DNA of 64,000 nt, from NCBI RefSeq assembly GCF_002161765.1, contig NZ_NFIN01000007.1:103269-167268 (forward strand), given 5' to 3'. The stretch comes from Bacteroides sp. An322. Lineage in GTDB: Bacteria > Bacteroidota > Bacteroidia > Bacteroidales > Bacteroidaceae. The notes beneath the pieces were generated by a model. It saw only the letters and a list, made by a program, of their open reading frames with translations, did no database searches and had not been told where the DNA came from. Each line of letters opens with the position of its first letter. The first letter of the stretch is position 1. Below, in pieces: positions 28,324 through 36,662 of the stretch. Both the position numbers and the translations under genes were made by a program.

Positions 28324-28419
28324 TAGTTAATAATGAATAGTTAACAATTAACAACGGTAAATGTCAACAGAAGCACATCCGCTATTAATCATTCATTGTT
28401 AACTATTTATTATTAACTA
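28324..28419. repeat. AT-rich inverted repeat between ung and lptD
   Basis: Arms 28324-28346 (begins TAGTTAATAATGAATAG) and 28397-28419 are reverse complements over 23 bases with one mismatch. The element separates two convergent genes and resembles the repeat at 10044-10138. Confidence 0.75.
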
Positions 28420-28428
28420 TTAACTACA

Positions 28429-31176
28429 TCAGTACCACGTAACCTGACTACCCGTATTGCTTCGTTGATCCCACTTCAAGGCATCGGTCAACATACTCGA
28501 ATTGGCACGGATAGAGAAGTTATACGAAGTAAACGGACCGAATACCAAACCGCAACTCATATTAAAACAGTGCAAATCGCGCGTAATATTCACCGTGGTC
28601 ATAGACATCTCTTTCGATGTAAAATCATAACCGCTTGAATACGTAATGTTCCACCGGCTTCCGATTTTCACATTTCCTGAAATATTCAACGAATGTGTAA
28701 GTGCATACGGATAACGCATTTTCTTAATATTAATCTTCGCACTGGTGTTTTCACGGATACTATAACTATAACTCAAGCTCAAGCTCCATGGCATATTAAA
28801 GGCAAGATAACCGTCTGAATCAAGGGTCGCATCCTCGGTTTTCCGATTAGGCGAAGGCTGGTCGTTAGCCGTACTTTCATCATCATCTTCATCCTCTTCT
28901 TCTGAATCTCCCTTTTTATCTTTATCCTTGTCTTTATCATCCCCTTTCCCGAATAATTTCTTAAACGTATCATTATTCAAAGTATATGAGAACGAACCGC
29001 TATATCCCTGGAAACGTCCGAAACGTCCGTATGACCATTCGGTCCGGTCGCTTGTCACAACTCTACCATTCTCGTCAAACTTATAAGCATAGGTAGCAAA
29101 TGTGGCATTCATATTAAAAGTATAACTCTTAGTCAGCTTCAAACGGGCACTCATCGTCAAGTTGCTCCATCGCTTTTGGGCAATATCGTACGACAAGTTT
29201 GCACTCAAATCATCAATCAAACTGATTTTCTTATATCCTGTCGTATCTTTATCCGAAGCCATTTTCATTTCCAAATTATTCTTCAGAGAGAAAGCAACGG
29301 TCTGAGAAGTCCCTTTACCCGGCACACCGTAAGGCATTCCTTCAAAAGGCGAATATTCGGTCATACGCACCTCGCCGTTTTCATCTGTATAAGTATAAGT
29401 TTCATAATAACCGAATTTCGACCTGCCGAAGTCTGGCGTATAAGTATAACTCACACTTGGCGTAACAACGTGACGGATAGTTATATCCTTACTTTTCCAA
29501 AACAAAGGCTTATACATACCATATAGCTTTGTATTCATTGATACCGCCATATTATAATCATACACGCGATGGAAACCATTAATAGTATCACGCACTTCTT
29601 CATGCGCCAATTCGTCGTAATTGCGCATGATTTTTTTCGTATACCAACGCTCTGTATAATTAAACGAAGGTGTAATGTTGATATACTTAAATAAGGTAAA
29701 GTTTGCCTCAACCGGAATATTATGACGCATACCTGTCTCCCACTGCGATAACGGAGTCTTAAACAGAAGGTTATCTTTTGTATTGACACTATTGGTCAAT
29801 GCACCCGTATATTGGAAAGAGATTTTCTCATACCAACGTTCATTACCGGCTGCTTTTTTCCGCTTAAAGGGATAGATACGGCTCAACGAAATGTTTACAT
29901 CAGGAAGAGTCATATTCAATGAAGAATCCCGCGTATTCTGCGTAATATTAAACGTACTCGAAATATTCAATCCGATTTCAGGGAAATTACGAGAATAACT
30001 GATACTAGACGCTTTCGTATTGTTGCTATACGAAGAAGGGTCGTACAACGTACTCAAACTCGAACGATCATAGCTGCTGGTCGCAAAGTTCACACTTGCC
30101 GAGAACGAACTGTTCGGATTCGCTTTGGCATCCTGACGATGGCTCCACTGGATACGGAAGTCTTTCGAAACGGCATAATCGGGCATATTTTTCTCTCCCG
30201 TCTTTGTTACCAAATAACTCGCATTAAAATAGCCACTATATTTATACCGCTTGTTATAATTCGAAGCGACAGAAAGCCCCCATGAACCTTTCGTATAAAT
30301 TTCACCCAACAATTTTAAGTCCATTTTATCGCTAATGGCAAAATAATATCCTCCGTCACGCAAATAGAAACCACGGTTCATTTCATCCCCGTATGTCGGC
30401 ATAATAAACCCCGAAGAATAACTGCTATTGAAAGGGAAAAAGCCGAACGGAATAGCCAAAGGCAGAGGCACATCTTCTACCACCAGCTGTGCCGGACCAA
30501 AAACCACATCCTTTTTAGGACGCACTTTCGCCATTGAAAGTTTCAAATAGAAATGCGGATGATCAGCATCACAAGTCGTATAGGTTCCGTTCGTCATATA
30601 AATTTCATTATCTGGACCTTTTTTCGCATTCACACTGGTCACATATCCTTCTCCTTGTTGGGTAATAATATCGTTAATGAAACCTTTCTTGGTCTTGAAA
30701 TTATAGCGCATGGTTTTCGACTCGTATGGTGTTTCTCCATCTTTGAATATCGGAGTGCCTGAACTTACTCCTGCCGTGTCTACCACACCTTCAGCAAATA
30801 CTGTACTGCTATCCATATTCATGGAAATCTTAGCAGAAGTCAGTTCGATATTCTGATAATTCACTTTTCCGTTACCATACAAATGAGCATACCCTCCCTT
30901 GGTAAAGACAATCGAATCACTCGCTTCATAAATTACCGGGGCATCCAACGGCTGTTTATCCGTACTGTCTGAAGCCAACGAATCAGCCATAAGACTATCT
31001 GTCGCTAACGAATCGAGCAACAACGAATCTGATTGTAGAGAATCTGTACGAAGTTCTGCATTGTTTCTTCTCGCCCGTTTCCCCTTTACACGCTGAACCT
31101 CAGCATATAACGAAAAACAACAGCTCATAAAAAACAAAGACAAGAACAAATATGTAGTTTTCTTAAATGACGTCAT
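28429..31176 (-). CDS. lptD: LptD-like LPS-assembly outer-membrane protein
   Basis: The 915-residue outer-membrane protein has a signal peptide near residues 8-25. An N-terminal Asp-Ser-Leu repeat segment follows (45-71, many xDSL units). An OstA/LptA-like jellyroll comes next (YEASDSIVFTKGGYAHLYGN, AEGVVDTAG), then the LptD barrel with the conserved GPAQLVVEDVPLPLAIPFGF and FPFNSSYSSGFIMPTYGDE. LptD inserts lipopolysaccharide into the outer leaflet. A highly charged loop of Asp, Lys and Glu lies at about 743-772. The last residues SNTGSQVTWY are a typical barrel end. A -7 box is just upstream. It is the usual Bacteroidetes 'LptD-like' form. Confidence 0.87.
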   Translation of the reverse strand: MTSFKKTTYLFLSLFFMSCCFSLYAEVQRVKGKRARRNNAELRTDSLQSDSLLLDSLATDSLMADSLASDSTDKQPLDAPVIYEASDSIVFTKGGYAHLYGNGKVNYQNIELTSAKISMNMDSSTVFAEGVVDTAGVSSGTPIFKDGETPYESKTMRYNFKTKKGFINDIITQQGEGYVTSVNAKKGPDNEIYMTNGTYTTCDADHPHFYLKLSMAKVRPKKDVVFGPAQLVVEDVPLPLAIPFGFFPFNSSYSSGFIMPTYGDEMNRGFYLRDGGYYFAISDKMDLKLLGEIYTKGSWGLSVASNYNKRYKYSGYFNASYLVTKTGEKNMPDYAVSKDFRIQWSHRQDAKANPNSSFSASVNFATSSYDRSSLSTLYDPSSYSNNTKASSISYSRNFPEIGLNISSTFNITQNTRDSSLNMTLPDVNISLSRIYPFKRKKAAGNERWYEKISFQYTGALTNSVNTKDNLLFKTPLSQWETGMRHNIPVEANFTLFKYINITPSFNYTERWYTKKIMRNYDELAHEEVRDTINGFHRVYDYNMAVSMNTKLYGMYKPLFWKSKDITIRHVVTPSVSYTYTPDFGRSKFGYYETYTYTDENGEVRMTEYSPFEGMPYGVPGKGTSQTVAFSLKNNLEMKMASDKDTTGYKKISLIDDLSANLSYDIAQKRWSNLTMSARLKLTKSYTFNMNATFATYAYKFDENGRVVTSDRTEWSYGRFGRFQGYSGSFSYTLNNDTFKKLFGKGDDKDKDKDKKGDSEEEDEDDDESTANDQPSPNRKTEDATLDSDGYLAFNMPWSLSLSYSYSIRENTSAKINIKKMRYPYALTHSLNISGNVKIGSRWNITYSSGYDFTSKEMSMTTVNITRDLHCFNMSCGLVFGPFTSYNFSIRANSSMLTDALKWDQRSNTGSQVTWY

Positions 31177-31202
31177 TCATTCTTTTTTTACACAATGCGC
31201 TG

Positions 31203-31210
31203 CAAAAGTA
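31203..31210 (-). promoter_or_regulatory. -7 promoter box of lptD
   Basis: TACTTTTG on the minus strand (CAAAAGTA) fits TAnnTTTG, 26 bases before the lptD ATG and downstream of the HD-domain gene. Confidence 0.6.
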
Positions 31211-31264
31211 AGCATTCTCCCGTAAATAAACGCAGATGCTTCTGTTTTTAATGTATTTTTAAGA

Positions 31265-31801
31265 CTATAAAAACAACTTGCACCAGCGGTCGAAACGCTG
31301 CACGCCGTTGCCTCCATGCTTTTCTACACTCTTCCGTGCCTTCTCAAGACTCTTTTCTTTATCCAATTTGGTTTTCGAGAAAAACTTGTCGGCAAAGCAA
31401 ATAATCTCTTCTTCCAAACTGACCGGAAGCATATCCCGATGCGGAACAGGCAGGTTCTGTTCTTCAATATCCTGCAACGAAAGCCCTGCCCCCGTATGCC
31501 GTTCGCATACCAAAGCATGGCGCGGAAAGCCTTCTTTCCTCACCAAATCCGCCCCCAAATAGCCATGGCAAATATACGGATGAGTGCCGAAACACTGAAT
31601 ATCCGGCGCATCGGTCAGGAAAATGCCGATGTCGTGCAGCATCGCAGCCTCTTCGATAAAGTTCAGGTCCAAATCCAGCTCGGGATGTTTTTTAGCCAAA
31701 GCAAGTGCCTTGTCCGTAACCGAACGGCTATGTACCAACAAAATATGTTTCAATTCATTCTCTTCCGGATAGAATTTATCAATCAATGTCAATGGATTCA
31801 T
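31265..31801 (-). CDS. HD-domain phosphohydrolase
   Basis: The 178-residue soluble protein has the HD metal motif EEAAMLHDIGIF (His56, Asp57) and a further conserved His/Asp set (HPYICHGYLGADLV, VCERHTGAG, EEIICFADKFFSK). HDIG proteins hydrolyse nucleotides or phosphodiesters; the substrate is not evident. It is the last gene of a minus-strand run MFS, alkyltransferase, HD protein, with a 22-base gap upstream. Confidence 0.85.
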   Translation of the reverse strand: MNPLTLIDKFYPEENELKHILLVHSRSVTDKALALAKKHPELDLDLNFIEEAAMLHDIGIFLTDAPDIQCFGTHPYICHGYLGADLVRKEGFPRHALVCERHTGAGLSLQDIEEQNLPVPHRDMLPVSLEEEIICFADKFFSKTKLDKEKSLEKARKSVEKHGGNGVQRFDRWCKLFL

Positions 31802-31823
31802 ACCTTATTTATATTATAACGAT

Positions 31824-32342
31824 TTATTTTCCTCTTTTCTCTAATTCCAATAAAAACTTCTTGGCTTCAAGTCCGCCTCCATATCCCGTCAACGAATAAT
31901 CGCTTCCGATAATCCGATGGCAAGGAATAAATAGAGAAATGGCATTGGCACCGTTCGCATTGGCTACGGCACGCACAGCTTTAGGTTGCCCAATACGCTC
32001 TGCCAATTCACCGTAAGAACAAGTCTTGCCGTACGGAATCTCTTGCAAAGCGTCCCACACCTGTTTCTGAAAATCAGTCCCTACGGTCAATAAAGGCACA
32101 TCAAAGCTCTTCCGTTCCAGCCGGAAATAAGCATCCAACTGTTTCATTGCTTCCTGAATCACATCCGACATGCCTTCTTCATAATCCACTTTCAATCCGG
32201 TCTGTAACCTCCTGTCCACCCTGCCCGGATGTTTTTCAATAGTCCAATTGCAAAGGCAAAGTTTATCCTCGAAAGATCCTAACACCAATTCCCCGCAAGG
32301 CGACAAATAGGATTGTATTCGAATTTTCTTCTCTTTTAGCAT
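31824..32342 (-). CDS. ogt: Methylated-DNA-[protein]-cysteine S-methyltransferase
   Basis: The 172-residue suicide repair enzyme transfers O6-alkyl groups from guanine to its Cys141 in the motif LFIPCHRIIG. The helix-turn-helix segment GTDFQKQVWDALQEIPYGKT and the Arg of KAVRAVANANGAN are present. The start at 32342 (MLKEKKIRIQ) was chosen because the longer reading overlaps the end of the transporter gene; this ATG is 7 bases after that stop codon. Cytoplasmic. Confidence 0.94.
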   Translation of the reverse strand: MLKEKKIRIQSYLSPCGELVLGSFEDKLCLCNWTIEKHPGRVDRRLQTGLKVDYEEGMSDVIQEAMKQLDAYFRLERKSFDVPLLTVGTDFQKQVWDALQEIPYGKTCSYGELAERIGQPKAVRAVANANGANAISLFIPCHRIIGSDYSLTGYGGGLEAKKFLLELEKRGK

Positions 32343-32349
32343 AACTCTT

Positions 32350-33567
32350 TCAATTGACTTTAGCCGGTTTGATATCCGGAAGAAATACGGCAATCACGCC
32401 CAACAGAGGCAACAACGTGCTGACAGTAAAAATAAACTCAATACTGGTCTTATCGGCAAGCCAACCAAAGAATGCCGAACCGATACCTCCCAAGCCGAAC
32501 ATCAATCCGAAGAAAACACCCGACACCATACCGACTTTATCAGGCTTCAAGTCGGTAGCATAAACCAAAATAGCTGAAAACGCCGATGCTATAATCAAGC
32601 CGCTCAGTATTGCCATGACAAGCGTCCAAAACAGATTAAGGTAAGGAAGTGCCAACGTAAACGGTGCGGCACCCAAAATAGAGAACAAGATAACATACTT
32701 CCGTCCATAACGGTCTCCGAAATAGCCTCCTAATAACGTCCCTGCCGCCAATGCCGCAAGAAAAGCAAACAGGCAGAATTGAGACGCCTGCACCGTAACT
32801 CCGAACTTTTCTATCAAATAGAAGGTAAAATAGCTCGTCATACACGATGCAAAGAAGTATTTCGAGAAAAGCATAATCACCAAAATGCCCATAGCCTTAC
32901 GGACAGCCGATTCAGACAAGCCATGCGCAGCCATCCGTACAGCGCGATGAGCCTGCTTCATGCGAACCAGCAGCAAGCTATACCAATAGCCTACCCGTAC
33001 CAAAATCATTGAAGCGAGCAAAGCAGCCGTAGCAAACCATCCTACGGCATGTTGCCCGTAAGGAATGATAATCAACGCGGCAAGCAACGGTCCGATAGCG
33101 CTTCCGCCGTTTCCGCCTACCTGAAAAATAGACTGTGCCAAGCTTTTCTTTCCTCCCGAAGCCATTTGTGCCACACGCGAAGCTTCCGGATGAAACACCG
33201 AAGAACCGCAACCGATAACCGCTACCGACAATAAGATAACCCAATAATTCGGGGCAAAAGCCAATATCAACAGCCCTACCAACGTAAATCCCATACCCAT
33301 AGCCAATGAATAAGGCTGCGGATGGCGGTCGGCATATTGCCCCACAAAGGGCTGGAAAACCGAAGAAGTCAATTGGAATATCAAGGTAATGACACCGATT
33401 TGGGCAAAAGTAAAGCCGAAACTGTCTTTCAGCAAGGGATACATGGCAGGGATAACCGACTGGATCATGTCGTTCAGCAAATGACAGAAACCCATAGAAA
33501 ACAAAATAGCGTATGCAGTACCCTCTCCTACCCGCGGGTGTCCTTTGAGCTTAGTTAAAATGTCCAT
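32350..33567 (-). CDS. MFS transporter, fosmidomycin-resistance (Fsr)-like
   Basis: The 405-residue inner-membrane protein has about 12 hydrophobic segments. Family-typical pieces are FCHLLNDMIQSVIPAMYPL, SVFQPFVGQYADRHP, CGSSVFHPEASRVAQ and SLAQSIFQVGGNGGSAIGPL, which match Fsr-type exporters. The natural substrate is unknown. It leads a three-gene unit with the alkyltransferase and the HD protein, and has a well-formed promoter at 33596-33626. Confidence 0.87.
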   Translation of the reverse strand: MDILTKLKGHPRVGEGTAYAILFSMGFCHLLNDMIQSVIPAMYPLLKDSFGFTFAQIGVITLIFQLTSSVFQPFVGQYADRHPQPYSLAMGMGFTLVGLLILAFAPNYWVILLSVAVIGCGSSVFHPEASRVAQMASGGKKSLAQSIFQVGGNGGSAIGPLLAALIIIPYGQHAVGWFATAALLASMILVRVGYWYSLLLVRMKQAHRAVRMAAHGLSESAVRKAMGILVIMLFSKYFFASCMTSYFTFYLIEKFGVTVQASQFCLFAFLAALAAGTLLGGYFGDRYGRKYVILFSILGAAPFTLALPYLNLFWTLVMAILSGLIIASAFSAILVYATDLKPDKVGMVSGVFFGLMFGLGGIGSAFFGWLADKTSIEFIFTVSTLLPLLGVIAVFLPDIKPAKVN

Positions 33568-33595
33568 ACTCTTTTCATCTCAGAATTTGCAAGTG

Positions 33596-33626
33596 CAAAA
33601 GTACGCTTTACGAAGCAACGGACAAA
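33596..33626 (-). promoter_or_regulatory. Promoter of the MFS-ogt-HD unit
   Basis: On the minus strand TTTG (33623-33626) and TACTTTTG (33596-33603) are spaced by exactly 19 bases, a full match to the Bacteroidales housekeeping promoter. Confidence 0.8.
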
Positions 33627-33646
33627 CAAAAACCGGAATTATTTTC

Positions 33647-33654
33647 TATCTTTG
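33647..33654 (+). promoter_or_regulatory. -7 promoter box of the namZ-like gene
   Basis: TATCTTTG followed by CC, 27 bases before the ATG chosen at 33682. It overlaps any start further upstream and so supports that start. Confidence 0.65.
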
Positions 33655-33681
33655 CCTCATCATTATCCAACACTGACACGC

Positions 33682-34848
33682 ATGAAACATTCTATCAAAT
33701 ACCTTATCCTGACCGGCTGGCTCATCCTGACAAGCCTGATGCAGGGATATGCACAAATCCGTATGGGAGCCGAACAAACCGAATGCTATTTCCCACTCAT
33801 CGAAGGGAAAAGGGTAGCATTGGTGGTCAATCAAACTTCTTTAATCGGAGAAAAACATCTGCTCGACTCCTTATATAATATAGGTATAAACATTACCCGC
33901 ATCTTTGCTCCCGAACACGGATTGCGGGGAGAAGCCGATGCAGGCGCAACTGTCAAAGACGGAAAAGACACACGTACCGGTATTCCGATAGCCTCGCTCT
34001 ACGGGAAAAACAAGAAGCCTACGCCTCAACAATTGGCAGATACAGATGTGGTAGTGTTCGACATCCAAGATGTAGGGGCACGCTTCTATACGTATATCAG
34101 CACCTTATATTATATCATGCAGGCTTGCGCCGAAAACGGGAAAGAACTAATTGTATTAGACCGTCCGAATCCATGTGATTACGTAGACGGTCCGGTATTG
34201 AAACCGGAATACAAAAGTTTTGTCGGCATGTTTCCTATTCCTATCTTACATGGATGTACCGTAGGCGAGATAGCCCGCATGATAAACGGAGAAGGATGGT
34301 TGGGAAACGGTTTGCAATGCACACTCAAAGTCGTCTCTGCATCAGGCTGGAAGCACGGACAGCCTTATTCGCTTCCCGTAAAACCCTCTCCCAACCTGCC
34401 CAACGACCAAGCCATTGCACTTTATGCCTCGCTTTGTCCTTTTGAAGGCACTTCGGTAAGCGTAGGGCGCGGCACGGAGTTTCCTTTTCAAGTCATCGGA
34501 AGTCCCTATACCAATAGCTATAGCTTCCGCTTCATGCCCCGTCCGCTAAAAGGCTCGGACATGAACCCAATGCACAAGAACAAGAATTGTTACGGAAAAG
34601 ATTTACGAAATGTGCAGCCCCCCAAAGGTTTCACTTTAAGCTATGTGTTAGAATTCTATCGTCTTTACCAAAAACAAACAAAAGAGTTTTTCACCCGCCC
34701 ACAGTGGTTCGATCTGCTCATGGGAACTGATCAAGTCCGCCTTGATATACAGAGCGGTAAAGACGAAGCAATCATCCGGAAGGCTTGGCAAAAAGATTTA
34801 GAGGAGTATCAAGCAATACGGAAGAAATACCTGCTTTACCCGAATTAG
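33682..34848 (+). CDS. namZ: NamZ-like exo-beta-N-acetylmuramidase (DUF1343, GH171)
   Basis: The 388-residue protein has a signal peptide (MKHSIKYLILTGWLILTSLMQ). The DUF1343 core is clear: VALVVNQTSLIG, IFAPEHGLRGEADAGATV, DVVVFDIQDVGARFYTYIST, LDRPNPCDYVDGP, KPSPNLPNDQAI and CPFEGTSVSVGRGTEFPF. NamZ from other bacteria removes N-acetylmuramic acid from the non-reducing end of peptidoglycan fragments, so it probably acts in cell-wall recycling in the periplasm. The start is set by the signal peptide and by the promoter box, which covers the earlier in-frame start. It converges with the SusD gene. Confidence 0.88.
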   Translation: MKHSIKYLILTGWLILTSLMQGYAQIRMGAEQTECYFPLIEGKRVALVVNQTSLIGEKHLLDSLYNIGINITRIFAPEHGLRGEADAGATVKDGKDTRTGIPIASLYGKNKKPTPQQLADTDVVVFDIQDVGARFYTYISTLYYIMQACAENGKELIVLDRPNPCDYVDGPVLKPEYKSFVGMFPIPILHGCTVGEIARMINGEGWLGNGLQCTLKVVSASGWKHGQPYSLPVKPSPNLPNDQAIALYASLCPFEGTSVSVGRGTEFPFQVIGSPYTNSYSFRFMPRPLKGSDMNPMHKNKNCYGKDLRNVQPPKGFTLSYVLEFYRLYQKQTKEFFTRPQWFDLLMGTDQVRLDIQSGKDEAIIRKAWQKDLEEYQAIRKKYLLYPN

Positions 34849-34858
34849 AAATAAAAGC

Positions 34859-34885
34859 GGGAAATATCTATCCCAGATACTTCCC
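34859..34885. terminator. Terminator between namZ and the second susD
   Basis: GGGAAATATCT pairs with AGATACTTCCC with one mismatch around ATCCC. It lies in the 66-base gap between two convergent genes. Confidence 0.65.
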
Positions 34886-34914
34886 ACCCATACATACAGA
34901 TTACAGATTTAGTT

Positions 34915-36630
34915 TCAGTTTCCTCCATAACCAGGATTCTGAATCAAAAGATTATTGGCTCCGATAATGCTATAATGAATAGGGAACCGGTTCAAATTCG
35001 GATTATGAGTAGCCTTATGATCCCACCAATCCTCGGTCACGTATGCATCCCAACGGACTAAATCAGTACGCCGGCGGGCTTCTCCTAAGAATTCAAGTTT
35101 CCATTCTTTCAGCATCCGGTATTTATCCAGATTGGCAGCTGTTACAGGGTCAGGGTCTACACCATCCGCAAAATAGCGTTTCCGTACGGTATTGATTAAA
35201 TTAGCAGCCTCCTGTTTGTCGCCTGCACGCATTTTGCATTCAGCCAACGTATAATAGATTTCGGTCAAACGGATGATAGGGATATCCGGATTATACATCT
35301 CCTGATATTCGTCGGCATTCGGTCTTGGACTACGTTTTATCAAACGGACACCCGAACCTTCTTCAGCCGTGGCAATGGTAGAAGGCAACTCTTCCACACC
35401 GGCATATTCCGTTCCGACTTTAGCAAAACATGCTATCTGGTCACGTATGACAAGAGGCTGACCGATATAGTCTCTCGCTCCTACACAAACCCAATCCGGA
35501 TGGTCAGGATTTACCAGTTTTCCTACCACAAACATCCCGCGGTATTTTCCTCCTTGTTCATAAACATACTGCTGCTTACGGACGTCTTTATCGTTGAAGC
35601 CTTCGTAATTGTTGCCCAAGTTGAACTGGTATAAGTTCCCTTCCGGGTCACGGCTGGGAATCAGACAGCACCCGTTATCTGCTTCAGAATCTTTCAATCC
35701 GCCTAAAAAGTTCTTATAATTGTATGGCATAGAAGGCTTCCAATAGCACCCATCGGTTTCCAGTTTGGCATTCTCGCTTGGGAGTGTCCAAATGATTTCC
35801 GGACAGGTTTCATTCTGGAAACCGAAAATATCAGTCCAGTCATCTGCCAGTTCATAGCTTCCGTATTTCCCGTCTATGATATCCTGACAAATCTGAGCGG
35901 CTTCCTGATACATCGGTTTTCCGATATAAGCCTCCGCATTGAAATAAAGTTTCGCTTTTAATGCGGCAGCTACAGCCTGATGAACCGTATTGGTTTCCAT
36001 AGCTCCCAATTCCGTTTTTACCGGAAGTTCCGGAAGCACTTGCGTCAGCAACGAATCGATGAAATTAAACGTCTCGACATCCGTCGAACGGGGCAACACC
36101 TCGCTTTTAGTCGTCGTATAGAGCGGCACTCCGCCAAAGAAATCCAGCCCGTCCAAATAAAAAGACGCGACCAACGTATTCATTTGACATAACATCGACT
36201 CTCTGGTCCCTTCTGGAAAACCCAAAGCATTGAAGTCTATTTGCTCTAAATCTTCCAATGCGTCCCAAGCCAATGCGATTCCCATGGAAAAATTAGTCCA
36301 GCCATTCGAGATGCTGGTCATATCTTCGGTATATTCATGATGGTGGAATTTCTGAAATACCGCCCCGTCATACCAGTCACTTCCACGGGTAGGGACACAA
36401 AATTCATCCGTACCGAGTTCTTGCATCTCCCATCTGGCTCTATCCGAAGCAATCCAAAAACGCCAATGAGTAAACGGACGATTGAAACGTTCCCAAACCG
36501 CATCCTGCGAAGAGTAAAACGTTTCGGGCACTACTTGAGAATAAAACGTCGGCTCCACATTACAGGAAGTTCCCATAGTCAAAAGAAACAGACTTCCTAC
36601 AATTCCTGATTTTATAGTAAATGCTTTCAT
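34915..36630 (-). CDS. SusD/RagB-family lipoprotein (second locus)
   Basis: The protein has 571 residues. The start at 36630 gives the lipoprotein signal VGSLFLLTMGTSCNVEP (Cys23); 8 extra upstream residues are possible but add nothing to the signal. The family C-terminal pattern is present (IIRLTEIYYTLAECKMRAGD, LINTVRKRYF, LKEWKLEFLGEARRRTDLVRW). The N-terminal TPR helices are more divergent than in the first locus. It lies 32 bases after its SusC partner and is the last gene of the minus-strand group. Confidence 0.93.
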   Translation of the reverse strand: MKAFTIKSGIVGSLFLLTMGTSCNVEPTFYSQVVPETFYSSQDAVWERFNRPFTHWRFWIASDRARWEMQELGTDEFCVPTRGSDWYDGAVFQKFHHHEYTEDMTSISNGWTNFSMGIALAWDALEDLEQIDFNALGFPEGTRESMLCQMNTLVASFYLDGLDFFGGVPLYTTTKSEVLPRSTDVETFNFIDSLLTQVLPELPVKTELGAMETNTVHQAVAAALKAKLYFNAEAYIGKPMYQEAAQICQDIIDGKYGSYELADDWTDIFGFQNETCPEIIWTLPSENAKLETDGCYWKPSMPYNYKNFLGGLKDSEADNGCCLIPSRDPEGNLYQFNLGNNYEGFNDKDVRKQQYVYEQGGKYRGMFVVGKLVNPDHPDWVCVGARDYIGQPLVIRDQIACFAKVGTEYAGVEELPSTIATAEEGSGVRLIKRSPRPNADEYQEMYNPDIPIIRLTEIYYTLAECKMRAGDKQEAANLINTVRKRYFADGVDPDPVTAANLDKYRMLKEWKLEFLGEARRRTDLVRWDAYVTEDWWDHKATHNPNLNRFPIHYSIIGANNLLIQNPGYGGN

Positions 36631-36662
36631 ATCTATGTATCTTAACTTTATCATTCTTCACT

